Assembly: GCA_033961575.1 (NCBI GenBank)
Contig: CM066728.1
Span: 108,084,852-108,148,851, forward strand
Direction of reading: 5' to 3'
Origin: Aselliscus stoliczkanus
Taxonomy: Eukaryota > Chordata > Mammalia > Chiroptera > Hipposideridae
DNA: 64,000 bases
Positions 1 through 12,077 of the stretch are shown piece by piece. A program made the translations under genes and the position numbers. Numbering within the stretch: the first letter of the stretch is position 1; each line of letters starts with the position of its first letter. The notes under the pieces are model-generated. The model ran no database searches, was not told the DNA's origin, and saw only the letters and a program-made list of their open reading frames with translations.

Positions 1-923
1 TCAGCCGGAAGGTGGTCAAGCGCAAGGTGATCTGGGGAGCCATGTGCTGCATATGACCAAGTTTTCAGGGACACGGACCACTGAATGACTGCATGAAGTT
101 AAACAGGCCCATTATTCTCTACAGGAGCAGGGAATAATTTTCTATTATGCTGAGTCACTGAGACTTCAGGTTCAATCTGTTCCTCCCTAAACATTTGCTT
201 CTTAATAGAGCTGTGAATTGCTCCCTGGGAATATTTTCCCTTCTCCTTGTAGCACCCCCAGTTTACACAGCCAGGACTTCATGCTGTGTACCAGCTAAAC
301 AGTCTGTCCCCGAATCAGTCCTTGTCATCTGCAATAACGTTCCGATCTGCCCACTTAGTCCAGTCCTTTATTATCTTGCCTTGTGGGAAGCATTGACAAA
401 CCCGCCTGGACTGAAAGGAGAGAGCCTGGCTGCGGTTCAGATTTCAGCCTCCCTTAAATTGCCACTGCTTTGCATCTCTATTGGAATGAAGCAGAAGTTA
501 AAGGTGAGAGATGATTGGGGATCGATTCTCTGAAAAGGCATCTGCCTGTAAGGGCTCCATGATCCATGGCCATTCTGGTCATTAAAACTCTGCCAGCCCA
601 TACAACCTGCGTGTGGGATGCCTGTGTGAAGTGGTGTCATCTGCCATCTGAGAGTGTGTAGCTGTCACAAATAAAGGCCAACACAGCTTGCTTACTGGCA
701 TGCTACTTGTGGGTTCAGTGGGCGGTTGGTTGCTATGCCTTTTCCCAGAACTCCAGGCCTGGGTGGTGGGGACCTCCCTTAATGAGGAAGGACTTTGTGT
801 CTCTTCTTATTAAATGGATCCCATATAGTGCTGAGCTGTGTGATATAACAAGGCCTGTCTGCTCCTTACCCTTCTTTGTTTTAGGACTATTTAAAAGAGG
901 AAAGATTCTTAGAGGACAATAAA
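1..923. other. Unassigned non-coding DNA
   Basis: I see no recognisable gene, RNA or repeat here. A 112-codon frame at 195-533 (+) has no domain I recognise and overlaps competing frames on the other strand, so I treat it as chance. The stretch ends at the left terminal repeat of the mariner relic. Confidence 0.5.
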
Positions 924-1504
924 TACAAGGTTGGCCAATTAATTTCTCGAATTCATCCCAGAAAAAGTGCTCCATATCTTATTGCTGAATATCACTATAG
1001 TCACCTTCAAAGTCCTCCCCTTGGGAAGCTATGTGCCAATGCCAGCGCCTAGTCCACCCTTCAAAGCAATTTTGGAACTCTTTCTCTGGAATGGCCGTTA
1101 GAGCTGCCATCGTTTTACCCTTGATGTCCTGAAGGTCATCCAAATATCTTCCTTTCAATATTTCCTTTATCTTTGGGTAAAGAAAGAAGTCATTGGGGGC
1201 CAGATCAGGTGAGTAGGGAGGGTGTTTCAATACAGATATTTCTTTACTGGCTAAAAACTCCCTCCCAGATAGTGCTGTGTGAGCTGGTGCATTGTCGTAA
1301 TGCAAGAGCCATGAATTCTTGGCAAAAAGTTCAGGTCATTTTCATCTAACTTTTTCGCACAGCTTTTTCTTCACTTCCAAATAGTACACTTGGTTAACTA
1401 TTTGTCTGGTGGGTACAAATTTGTAATGAATAATCCTTCTAATATCAAAAAAGGTTAGCAACATCGTTGCAACAAGTTTGTGAGCTTAATTGTCAGACCT
1501 CGCA
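924..1504 (-). mobile_element. Internally deleted mariner element with both terminal repeats
   Basis: A DNA transposon relic of the Tc1/mariner superfamily lying on the minus strand. The two ends are imperfect inverted repeats of about 30 bp: the left end (924-954) and the reverse complement of the right end (1474-1504) share the core 'caattaa' and the flanking 'aggt'. The left end starts with TA, matching the mariner target; the right end reads CA, probably a decayed TA. Inside is a transposase relic encoding the C-terminal half of the catalytic domain. Full mariners are about 1.2-1.3 kb, so at 581 bp this copy has lost the middle of its 5' half. The join falls near 1450, where the 5' untranslated sequence runs straight into transposase sequence. 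It cannot move itself, but it keeps both ends and could in principle have been moved in trans. I recall related elements in bats, but the subfamily name is not established from sequence alone. Confidence 0.85.
979..1449 (-). pseudogene. Mariner transposase fragment (DD34D), broken
   Basis: The minus-strand frame 1305-979 gives about 108 residues ending at a TAA. It contains the hallmark mariner motifs HYDNAPAHTA (second catalytic Asp, residue 4) and YSPDLAPNDFFLYP (third catalytic Asp, residue 39). Exactly 34 residues lie between these two Asp, which is the DD34D spacing of mariner transposases. The same frame continues upstream to about 1449 with mariner-like sequence (VNQVYYLEV), but two TGA stops interrupt it at 1342-1344 and 1336-1338. 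The first catalytic Asp and the whole N-terminal DNA-binding region are absent, removed by the internal deletion. Known role of the family: cut-and-paste transposition in the nucleus. The Met at 1303-1305 is an internal codon of the original protein, not a real start. Confidence 0.85.
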
Positions 1505-2289
1505 TTTCCAAATTTAATTTTGCATTTTCTCTCAGCCAGCGCACCTACCGAGACACAGTATGCTTCCAAACACTCTCCTATCTTCTTACTGAGGGAAACA
1601 CGTAGAGAGCAAAGCACACTAATCTTACGTGTGCAGCTCAGTTAATGGTTCATATTTGTACGGACATGTGACTACACATCACATCCAGCCCCCGAAGGCT
1701 CCCGAGCACCCCTTCCTACGTAGCATCCTCCTGAAGATGACTATTCTGACTTCAGTCACAGCAGGTAAGTCCAGCTTCCAAATATTCATTCAAAATTCAT
1801 CACACCTTTGCCTCTAACGCTGCTCATGGCTTTAGAAAAATAGTACAAAGTAGTTTTTTCTCATTATTCAAAGGTCAGATCCTACTTTCTTTTATGGTTT
1901 CCTCTGGTTTCATATTCATTGAACATGCTTTTGCAATTTTTAAAGGGAAATATTTAGAATTAAGAAAATGCTAAAAAGAAGAACCTCCCTCCACCCCCAA
2001 CCCAGGGCTGATGTAAGAGGTTAGCAAAGCAAGGCCACGGACATGAGCCCCCCCCACAGCTCCATGCCCCCCTACATCCTTAGTGTAACTGGTGAGTCAT
2101 AAGGGCAGTGACCCCCGTATGATTCCCAGTCTGTCATGCACTGAGCCCTGAGTCCATAATTTCTGTAGTCCAATGGCTATAATGAAGCGACATGTGGGTT
2201 TGGCCACCCTCTCAGGATTTCCATTTAGTACCTTTACTTTTATCATAAGTCTTGAAACAAAGTAGTGTATGTTAACCAGTTTCTACTGT
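1505..2289. other. Unassigned non-coding DNA
   Basis: No gene or repeat that I can name. It holds a C-rich patch near 1990-2075. Confidence 0.45.
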
Positions 2290-3687
2290 AACTTGTCTTT
2301 TTCCAAAATTGTCTGGACTATTCTAATTTAGATGTACTTCATCATACATTTTAGAAAGAGTTTGTCAAATTTCCTTAGGAACCTCTGGAATTTGATTTGA
2401 ATTTAACTTGAATTCATAGGTTACTTCAAAGTGACATCTTCACAATACTGCGCTTTCCAATCCAGTGACAAAACTTATTTTTTCCTTTATATGGTTCTTC
2501 ATTCATTTCTCTCCTTTATAGTTTTCATTGGATAGGTCTTGAAAATTTTCATTACATTTGTCTTTCATTGTTTAATTTTTTTGATGTAATTGTGAATCAT
2601 CTTATTTTAATTTCTTTTTTACAAATGTTCATATGTATATATGTGCATATGTAAAAGTTATTTTTGCATAGAGTGCATGTATTTTGTATACTGACTTTAT
2701 ATTCTGTGACCCTGCAAACAACACTTATTAGTTTTGCTAGCTTTTATGCAAAACCCTAAGGATCTTTTATGTTATGAATTCAGGTCATCTCTGAATGAGA
2801 ACAGTTTTATTTCTCCTTTCCATTTTATATTTTTAAAATGGCTTTTCCTAGTATTATTTCAATGGTTGAGATCTCCAATATAATATTTAATATAACTGCT
2901 AGGAGCAAACTTGAGATAAACCATTTATTTTTTCACAACTTATTTTATATTATCTTAAGTATAGGTTTTTTATTTTTTATTTTGTAAATGACCTTTATTA
3001 AGTTGCAATAATAACCCTCTAATTCTAGAGGGATTTTTAAAATTGTGAATGGGTGTTCAGTTCTGACAGTTTTTTTTCTGCCTTTGTCAGGATAATCATA
3101 TAGTCTTCTATATTCTCTAAATATGGAGAATTTAAATAATTTGTTTTTGATTGGAAAATCAACTTTATACTTGTGTGAATAACTTTTTTTAGTCATGATA
3201 TATTAAGTTTTTATACATTACTGTATTTGTTTTGCTAAACAGTGATATTTTATATAGGATTTTATATACATGTTTTGAAAGTCATAGTTTTACTTATGAT
3301 ACCTTTGTCTGGTTTTGGTAATGGGGTAATGCTGGCCTTATAAAAGGATTTTAAAAATGTTTTGTCCTTTTATTTTTTTAAATATTGAGTAATATTGGCA
3401 TTTTTTTTCTTAAATATTTGATAGAATTCATCACTAAGACCACTTGGAACTGCTGTATCTTTGTAAGAAAGATTTTTACTTATGTATTCAATTAAAAAAA
3501 TAATAGAAACAGTCCTATTCAAATATTCTTCTTTTTGTGTTAATTTTATTTTTATCTTTTGAGAAATGTATCTACTTCTTTAGGTTGCCTATTTTTTTGG
3601 CATAACTTAGTTCCTATTATTACCTTACATCCTTCTGATGTTTGCAGGACCTATAGTGGTACTGCTTCTTTGATTTCTGATGGTGAT
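2290..3687 (-). mobile_element. L1M (LINE-1) ORF2 relic, minus strand, part 1
   Basis: The plus strand reads as the antisense of L1 ORF2 from the reverse-transcriptase region towards the 5' side. Recognisable stretches are the decayed antisense of the RT region around 3000-3120 (Leu/Ile-rich loop sequence near 'gaatgggtgttcag') and the 'ggttttggtaatggggtaatgctggcctta' neighbourhood at 3312-3341. The reading frame is destroyed by stops and indels. The homology resumes after the LTR insertion at 3688, so this is one old L1M interrupted by later events. The left boundary is approximate. Confidence 0.75.
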
Positions 3688-4062
3688 TGCTAGGGACTGA
3701 ATTGTGTCTTCCCAAAATTCATATGTTAAAGCACTAACCCCAAAGTGACTATGTTTGGAAATAGGGCCTGTATATAGGTAGTTGAAGCTAAAAGTCATAA
3801 GAGTGGGGCCCTAATCCTTATAAGAAGAGGACGAGAGACCAGAGATCTGGCTGGCTCTCACTTTCTCTCTCTCTCTCTCTCTCTCTCAGCAAACACACAG
3901 AGAAAAGGCCAAGTGAGGACATAGTGAGAAAGTGGCTGCCTGCAAGTCAGCAGAAGAGTCCTCATCAGAAACCAACCCTGATGGTGCCTTGATCTTGGAC
4001 TTTTAGCCTCCAGACCTGTGAGAAAATAAATTTCTGTTGGTTTTTTACAGCAGCCTGAGCAG
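3688..4062 (+). mobile_element. MLT1-type (ERVL-MaLR) solo LTR
   Basis: An old non-autonomous LTR. The 5' part reads like the MLT1A/B consensus as I remember it (gaattgtgtc, cccaaaattcatatgtt, the 'gggccctaatcc' block at 3808-3819). The 3' part has the conserved 'cttgatcttggacttttagcctcc' block at 3990-4013, followed by an AATAAA polyadenylation signal at 4025-4030. A (CT)n run at 3863-3888 interrupts the middle. No internal retroviral region flanks it, so it is a solo LTR. It is inserted into the surrounding L1M. Confidence 0.8.
3863..3888 (+). repeat. (CT)n microsatellite
   Basis: About 13 CT units inside the MLT1-type LTR; probably expanded after LTR insertion. Confidence 0.9.
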
Positions 4063-4570
4063 AATGCTGCTCAGTGCTAACATTTGATTTTCCTTTCTTT
4101 GTTTTTTTTTCTTCATTAGTGTACCCAGAGTTTTATACATTTGATTCATATGTTCCATTTTGGTTTTATTGTTTTTCCCTATTATTTTGTTTTCCATATA
4201 AACTCTTTATTACTTTCTTCTGTATACCTATTTTGGTTAAACTTGATCTTCTTTTTCTAGCTTCTTGAAGTGGAGGCTTACATCATTGATTGTGGATCTT
4301 CTACATTTAATTGACTTTCTGATATTGTTGAGTTTATGTGCATCTTCTTACTATGTGTTTTCTTTTTGTACTGCATATTCATGTTTCCTTTTTTGTTTTA
4401 TTCCTGTCTTCTTTGAGAGTGATTACTTTTTAATATTCTATTTTATCTCCATGTTTATACAATTTGCTAAATCTGTTTATTTTCAATAATTGTTCTAGGG
4501 TTTAGAATTTATATGTTCACTTTGTCAAGGGATGCTTCTAAATTGTATTGTGCCATTTCAAGTACAAAGA
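4063..4570 (-). mobile_element. L1M relic, minus strand, part 2
   Basis: This resumes the antisense L1M after the LTR. The diagnostic stretch is 'ctagcttcttgaagtggagg' at 4257-4276, which in L1 antisense consensus lies upstream (towards the 5' end) of the RT segment seen in part 1, so the order is preserved. Heavily T-rich and coding-dead; the two hydrophobic frames at 4074-4268 and 4265-4489 are products of T-richness. Confidence 0.65.
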
Positions 4571-4955
4571 CTACATAATGTGTGATATTGCAAAGGAATG
4601 AATGGGAAAGCAAATATGATACTTTAGCTGCCTTTTATTAAGTTTTTACATTAAAAAGCTTTGCAAAAATATAAAACAATACTACCCTGCTCACTAGCTT
4701 TTTCTGTTTTGGATAATGTAGCTATTTTGCTTAAAAATATTATTTTTATTAGTAGAGGATTTGTTTATTATTAATATTTTAAACCAAATTACTAAATGAA
4801 TAAACATTCTCATTAATCTCTATTAATAAATATATGTCTTCATTTTAATTTATAGTATGGCAGATATTGGTAAGTATAACCCATACAAATAAACAAAGTT
4901 CTCTGCGTTTCACAATAATTTTTAAGTCTGTGAAGGGGACACAACAAAACTTCAG
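4571..4955. other. AT-rich stretch between L1M parts
   Basis: Very AT-rich sequence that I cannot align by eye. It is probably decayed L1M, because L1M homology lies on both sides in the same orientation. Confidence 0.4.
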
Positions 4956-5290
4956 AATTGCTTCTTAAACTGCTAATTATCTTTTAAACAAAATTTAAAA
5001 AATCTCTTATTTCTTCATATGTTTACCCTTTCCAGGGCTCTCGATTCCTTTTTGGAGATATGAAGTTTCCATGTCATATTTTCCCTTAAGCTTAAAGAAA
5101 TTTCTTTAACTCATGTTGTAGAGAGTCCTGCTTAAAAAAAAAAAAAAAAAAGCCTGTTTTTGTTTGGCCAAAACATGTCTTCATTTTGCCTTCTGGATGG
5201 AAATTTAGCCAGATATAGATTTTTAAGTTGGCATTTCCCCCATAGCAATTCATGCTGTTCATTGTGTTGTGCTCCCCTGGCCCTCTTTTC
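4956..5290 (-). mobile_element. L1M relic, minus strand, part 3
   Basis: The plus strand matches the antisense of the more 5' part of L1M elements (blocks at 5020-5060, 5085-5130 and 5165-5250). An A-run of about 18 at 5134-5151 interrupts it. The order after parts 1 and 2 is what one continuous minus-strand L1M would give. Confidence 0.6.
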
Positions 5291-7090
5291 GCTGCTGGGG
5301 ACAGTTATTTGAGAAGGTCAATGTGAACTGCATGTTAAGAAAAGAAGGCAGCTGGAATCAGGTAGGTTTAAAAAGTATTAACTCTACATTTCATTCAATG
5401 TGAGAACCTGCCCTTTTTACCAATTCATGTTCCATCAGCAGAAGCGAGGGTATTTCAAATTGATTTGCATTATTAAGTTTATAATTTTCACCTAACCACA
5501 GATCTTTAAAAAGCTTTGTTCAACAGTCCGAAAGAATTTCTAGTTGAATTAAAAATCCTACCTTAGGTCAATAGCATTATGTGTTTTTGAGAAAAATATA
5601 GAAGAAGCAGTTAGATGACCTTTCTATATTTCCCCGCAGTATTTATTCTTCTAAAATGATATCAAAGAACCTTACTACAATATGAGAATTCTTTATAGAA
5701 TGTCACATTATTATTATTACATAGTTGGCATTTGAACACAGGTATTTTCTTAGAAATTTTAAAGGGGACTGACTTCCTGTGATTCTGACAACCTTGAACC
5801 TCTTCCAGCAACAAATGGAAACTTCAGAACTTCTAGAAGGAAAAATACAAACCCACGTGTTGGTCGGGAAGTGGCATCTATCCATTACCATCAAATACCA
5901 ACCCCAAATTATGAGCCACCTTCAGGAAAATGTGTCCTTTTAAGATAAATGATTGTTCAATAATTCACATATACTGTGTACAAAGGAGCTGAAGACTCTC
6001 CCCTCAGAGTGACCAGTGCCTTGGGAGGAGAGGGGAGACCACAGTGAAGAGAAAAAGCTATGTCAGTGAGACTCCATGTCCTGTGATGGGCCAGTGACAA
6101 CTGTCCTGCTGACGTGACTGTTCCCAGGGGGCGAGGGCACATGCTGTGCAGGTTTACCCCGCATGCCCTTTGCTGTCTGGGCAGGTGAGCTCCCCAACAG
6201 CACAGACATGCGAGCCTCGTGGGGCTTCTCCCCACCCGAGCACCCCACATCTTCCCAAACCCCTGCCTTCACCCCGAGTGCCCTCACCTCCCCGATCTAT
6301 CCAAACTCTCCTCGGCCTCAAGGCCCAACCTCAGGACCCCGTCCTCTGTGAACTCGGCCTTGGCTGCAGGTAGGATTTGGGCTCTTCTCTCTGCAGTGCG
6401 ACAGACGTTGTTTGTACGTCCATTTAACACTACCTGGGGTGGCTGTTTTCTTGTCTGTGGCCCTTCTGAGCTGGGCACAGGGGTTACTTTCAGATGCCAC
6501 TCGCACGTGGTGCAGAGAGAACACAGGTTTCCTGGGGAGAACTTGGGAGCCGAGAAGCAGAAGAGACATGCCCTGAACTCTCCCTCTTCCACCCCGAGTC
6601 TCCACACCCACGGCCGCCCTGCCAGGTACAGCGCCCTGCCCTCGGATGCTCTGCATTATATAGGGCCAGGGGCCAGGGGACACCTGTGTGACCACACCAT
6701 GGATCCTGTCTGGATGGAGGAGCTGCTTGTTAGGAAGCAGCATGTTCTGCTGTTAAAATAACTTATCAGCTCAGTTACCTCAATGCTGAGCTCCCCATGA
6801 AAGGAGAACATAAGCCACAAGGGCCACCCAGGTTTGTCTTTTTAAAGAAAAGGCCTTGGCCTTGGTGATTTTTATGACTTCAGTTCTAGCACACAGGCAC
6901 ACAATAAAGGCCTGTGATGAACTGGGTGGACATCAGTGTCCACACGGCGTGGACGCTCTGCAGCTGTGGACAGGAGGACCTTGCACACAGAGAAACATGT
7001 GAGCTAAGGTTTGAGGTCTATTGAAAAGGCTTTGACATAAACATTCATCAGGACGCCCCAATAGATTCCTGTTGGAATCACTGTCCAACA
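5291..7090. other. Unassigned DNA with a GC-richer patch
   Basis: From about 5950 to 6700 the base composition is richer in G and C than the neighbourhood, and several overlapping frames stay open on both strands. The longest is 180 codons at 6219-6761 (+). None has a recognisable domain, and frames in both directions stay open because of composition, so I do not call a gene. An untranslated exon or lncRNA cannot be excluded. Confidence 0.4.
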
Positions 7091-8439
7091 GGTGAGGTCC
7101 ACAACCTCGTCCTGGGGCCTAGGGCTATTCTGGATACTTCAGTGTTCTCTGTCTGACCAGGACCTCCTCCCTGATGCAACTGGCCTCTCCACACTGCACA
7201 CTTCTGCCCCAAACTCCATAGCCTTGGTGATCGTCTTTTTGTTACTTGTTATGTTGTTCTTATTCCTGACAGCTTCCTGGGGAATATCCAAAATTGATAA
7301 CTTTTGTTTCGATTTTACTGTACTGCCAGTGTGCACTGTGGAGTGTTGAAAAAGAAAGGCACTTTTCCAGTTCCAGACAAGTTACAGCCCTGCTTGGGCT
7401 CTGGTAAATAACAGTATTTTAGCGTCTTCCGCACAAGAAAGAGAGAACAGTTTGCTGAGTGAGTTTGCTGCTGCCACTGCTGTTCCTCTGAAATCTGAGG
7501 GCTGTTTGTGGTTTCATTGCCTGATTTTGGAATGCATGAGCCAAGAGCAGAGGTGCTAGGAACTGCATTTTAAAATGACAGAAACACGGGCAAAGTACAC
7601 TGGCGATGTCACATTCAAATTAGTCCAGGATGGTGTCAGCCAGGAGGGGAGCCTAAATTCCCCCTTTACGACCAGTGAACTGTTCATGGCACTATCTGAG
7701 GTTCAGCAAATACTTCACTGATGTTTAATTGGGAACAATTCCTCCTGTCTCCATCTTCGTTTACCTGTCTCTTTTGTGTTTTTGCAGCCTCAGGTGAACT
7801 TCTCGTCAGAGAATCAACTCCATTGGTAATGCATCTCCATTTAGCACCACAGCCAGCTGTGTTAAATGAACCTTCATATTTCCATTTTTCATGTGATTCT
7901 GTGCAGATGATCTCAGCCGAAGGCCATCCACTGAATCCTCTGCCTCAAGCATAAGTTAATAATAAATCTCAGGTATGGAATGTTAAACCCAATCTCATTA
8001 AGCCTCAAAGGGGGTGAAGTGGACTTCCTCTGAAGCTTCTCTTTCAAGTTGCAGCCTTTGATGTCCAAGCCATTAACCACTAATTTTCAAAAAAAAAAAA
8101 AAATCTTACAGTGGTTCACTGATGGCTGTCACTTAGCATCACAATCCTTGGAGAAGGTCATTGTTCATTTTCAACCTCAGAACCAGAACTCTCTGGATCT
8201 CATTAACATCTGTAAGTCCTACTGGTCAAACCCCAGAAACTGACAGATGAAGTCATACCCATGTGTTAAAGTTGTCACACATGAGAAATGATCTCCTTTA
8301 TGATATGTCACAGAGATTGCTCGACCAAGATCACTGTAATCAATAGACATCTGACTGAGTTGCTCTGAGTAGGGCACAAAGCATGTACAACATCACCATG
8401 AAGGTTTCAGAAGGTAGGACGCATTGTCATCAGTCAGAA
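7091..8439. other. Unassigned non-coding DNA
   Basis: No gene or repeat that I can name. It contains an A-run of 14 at 8090-8103. Open frames are all below 90 codons. Confidence 0.4.
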
Positions 8440-8560
8440 AACCTGGGTGGTGCTGCCGTAACAAACAACTCCTAAACCCCAGTGTTTTCAACAGTGAAGG
8501 TTTGCTCTGGTTTATATAATACAATGTGAGTTGCAAGGGTCCTTTGCCCAGGACAATCAT
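8440..8560 (-). mobile_element. Possible LTR 3'-end remnant (antisense)
   Basis: The plus strand around 8450-8510 (gctgccgtaacaaacaac... followed by a 'cagtg' and 'ggttt' block) resembles the antisense of the 3' end of old mammalian LTRs. The homology fades beyond 8560. Low certainty; chance resemblance is possible. Confidence 0.3.
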
Positions 8561-11029
8561 TCAGTGTCCACATAAACAAAAGCTTTTCTTGGCACAGTTA
8601 CCACAACTGACACAACCAGCAAATGGGCGTGTGTTAAACTGTGCCCTGGCTCTTAGCGCTTCACTCTGCAGTCAGGGGTTCCCCTACCATTCATATTTCA
8701 GCAGTCAAATCAAGTCCAGAGGGCCAGGCTTGTGCAGGAAGAAGGTGGACAGGGCACCTGTTTGTGAATGTCTCTGATGACGGTGTCGCGGTTCAGCTGT
8801 TGGTAAGAATGAGGATGGAGAGGAAACCTGATGGTAACACAGTTTAGCATCTTCAGTTTCCATGGTGAGTGGTGGACAGTAAGGCCTTGGTGGATCCACC
8901 TTCAGATGGACTCAGGGATCCCGGTGAAATCAGTGATGCCTCAGGGTTCAGTAGCTTCTCTAGGGGATCTGCTTTCTGGCTGGGAAAAGTCAGGGTGCTA
9001 AGGGAAAAGAAGGGGGCTAAGGCTTGATACAAGTTCCTAATGAACCCAGAAACCTTCGCTCTTAACCAAAGCTCACTGGAAATGGGGAAAGTATGTGTGA
9101 ACAGAATTGCTTTACAATTAGTATTTTTAAATCAGTGTTCATACCTGGTCTCAGAAGAGAAAAAGAACCTTTCAACAATTACTTTACATGGACATCGGGG
9201 ATGTGTAATTCTGCCTGAGCTTTTTTATCATTAATGTCCAGGTCTGATCTCAGAACAAGTAAACCAAAATCTCTGTGGGGGGAGGGGGGCCCAAGCATGG
9301 GGGTACTTCTTCCCTGTACAGATTTTATCTATGTAAAATCCCGAACACTGGTTCCCTGTGATGTTTACCCAAGGATCAACAGGACAATAGCAACAGTTAA
9401 TCTTAGTTGTCACAGATGCACCATGGGTGAGAGAAGGATGATCTCCATGGTAACCAAGCCCAAAGCGCTGTGACTTCAGGGGTCACATGTATTTACGCTC
9501 TTGGCTCTGGAGCAGTCCTGCCTGAAACAGAATGCTCGCCGTCTTCCTCTACCGAAAAACTAATGAGAAAGCATTGCTTTTCAAAAAACATTTTTTTCTG
9601 GAATGTTATTTAGCCTCTTGCAAACAAAAGGCTTAACCTAGTCAGACAGACGAGGCTGCTCCCACAGAAAGTCCCTGAGTGTGCCAATGGCTGACAACAA
9701 CCACATTCAAAACAGAATTTCAAAAGCAAAATCAATCTGGTCAATTAATGTTGTGACCTTTTCTGAAACAACAAAAACATTCAGGGCCGCTGTCCAGTCG
9801 TGCCAGGAGAAGCCAGGCTCGCTGACCTCACTGACTGGCTGGCCATGTCATTCTCTCTAACAAGCAAGTGGGTGCCCAAGTCCAGATGAGTCAGAAGCAG
9901 ACATGGCAGTGTGTGTTTTCACATCCACCAAGAGAGGGGTCAGGCTCCATGAGACAGCTGTCTCTAGAGATGCCAGGAAGGACGCACACCCGGACACCAG
10001 TGTCACCCGGACACCAGTGTCACAGAGATGGGCCTGTGGTAAGAAAAGCAGAAAGGAGCGAGGCCCGTGGCCACTGGCTGGGCTGGAAAGCTGCGGGTGA
10101 ACTGGGGTCAGTGGCCAACGTCTGTGAAAGGATGACTCCCCACCCACGGTGTGTGGCTTCAGTGCCTGCCAGCCAGCTGAGGAGTCCTGATAACACGTCA
10201 CCCCACTCCAACATCTGTAACTATGGTGAGCCTGCAAACTTCAGACAGGCTGCCTAGCTCTCAGTCTAGTTCTGCTCCACTGTTACAGCTGCCTGAATAT
10301 TGCATTGCAGACCTCTTCCCTGCTTCCCTACTGCACACTGCAACTGGCAATTTCCATTCGATATCATTTTCATAGCGTCACTTCCCGGATCAGAAACCTG
10401 CCTTGGCTCTCTACTTCCTGTCTTAAAAAACAAACAAACTAACAAACAAAACACATGTAAGTACAGCTTCCTTTACCTGGAAGAGGCCAAGGGGACATGG
10501 GCACTTGGCAAGAAGTCAGCCAGCACTTCATGGGGTCATCTCGAAGCTCCAGCCATGTTTCCTGCAGGTGAGGGAGGGACCCATATCAAGCAAACGGGCC
10601 CCAGCGGCCCTGCTTCTTATTTCTGGCTAGACAGAAGGGCACCATTTGCTGGCAAAGGATGAAAGGAAAGAAACTTCCAATTTACTTACAATGGTGAAAG
10701 AGAGACTAGGTAAGGGGGGTGGGGGAGATGGGCAGGCTGTGAGGGGCTCGGAGGGCCTGGGGGTGGGGAATGTGGGTCTGAAAAGCAGGTCCAAAGCCCA
10801 AAACTGGAGGGTTGTAAAATAAACTCTGTCCTCTTTCCATTTATGACCTGAAAAGTATTGACCTCTGACAAATGGGGAGAAAGACACTTAGATCATGTGT
10901 CTGTTGAATGACCTGGTCTTTCCAGAAGGCCTGTTATGGCCATTTGCAGCCTGAGCTCCACTTATGTATGTAGCCCCACTCTTCCCTTACACATACTCTG
11001 ATTTGCAGCTGAATTAAAAATTTGTGATT
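8561..11029. other. Unassigned non-coding DNA
   Basis: No gene that I can defend. A short block at about 10330-10425 resembles a sense L2 fragment, but weakly. A pair of 129- and 126-codon frames on opposite strands near 9857-10257 overlap each other and have no domain, so at most one could be real and probably neither is. Confidence 0.4.
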
Positions 11030-11885
11030 TTTATTAGAATCATGGAAATCCAAAACATAGACAACACTAAATGCTGGCAGGGATGTGGAGCCAAAGGACT
11101 CATTCATTGCTGATGGGGATATGAAATTGTACAGCCACTTTGGAAGAGAGTGATGGTTTCTTACAAAACAAAACATACTTCTACCTTATGATCCAGCAAT
11201 GTCTCCCTTGGTATTTACCCAAATGAGTTGAAACCTTATGTCCATAGAAAAACCTAACACAAATGCTTTAGTCATAGTTGTCAAAAACCAGAAACACTCA
11301 AGAGGTCTTTCAATAGGTGAATGGGTAAAGAAACTGTGGTACATCAGACAATGGAATATTATTCAGTGCTAAAAAGAAATGAGCTCTCAACTGTGTAAAG
11401 GCATGGGGGAACCTTAAATACCTATTTCTAAGTGAAAGAAGCCAAGCTAAAAAGGCTATATACTATATAATTCCAACTCTATGGCATTCTGGAAAAGGCA
11501 AATTAGGGTGATGGTATAAAGGTCAGTGGTTGTCAGGGGCTAGGAGGGAAGGGGGGAGGAATAAATAGGCAGAGCACAGAAGGGTTTAGGGCAACGAAGC
11601 TATTTTGTATGATATAATGGTGGACCCATGTCATTATGCATTTGTTAAAACCCACAGAATGCACAGCGCCGAGAGTGAACCCTAATGTAAACTATGGAGT
11701 GTGGGCGACACTGACCTGTCAATGCAGGTTTATCATTTATGACACATGTGTCCCTCTGGTGGGGGTTTTGGTGATGGGGGAGGCTGTGCATAGTGAGAGC
11801 AGGGGTTTATGGGAAATCTCTGTACTTCCTTCTTGGTTTTGCTGTGGACTTAAAACTTCTCTAAAAAACTAAATTTTATTTTAAA
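11030..11885 (+). mobile_element. L1M 3' end, sense
   Basis: Sense-strand L1M covering the end of ORF2 and the 3' UTR. It has the diagnostic segments near 'atgctggcagggatgtgga' (11072-11090), 'caatggaatattattcagtg' (11350-11369), 'taattccaactctatggcattctgg' (11468-11492) and 'ggtcagtggttgtcaggggc' (11521-11540). The 3' end is at 'aaacttctctaaaaaacta' (11852-11870). Truncated at the 5' end; no open ORF2 survives. Confidence 0.8.
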
Positions 11886-12077
11886 AAATTGGTGATTTCC
11901 CACCTGCGTCCTGAGCTTTTTTCCTTTACCACTTTATACTGTCTAGTCTATCCATCTACTATGCTATTCACACCATCCATATGTGGCTATTAAATATACC
12001 TACGCCTTTCAAAGGAGTTCCGTATTCCCTTCTCCATGAACAGAAGAACGCCTAGCTGCTCTCTCGGGTGAGACTAG

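Noticed and set aside
6219..6761. 180-codon frame in the GC-richer patch
   Set aside because: Competing 107- and 141-codon frames are open on the opposite strand over the same bases, which points to composition and not to coding.
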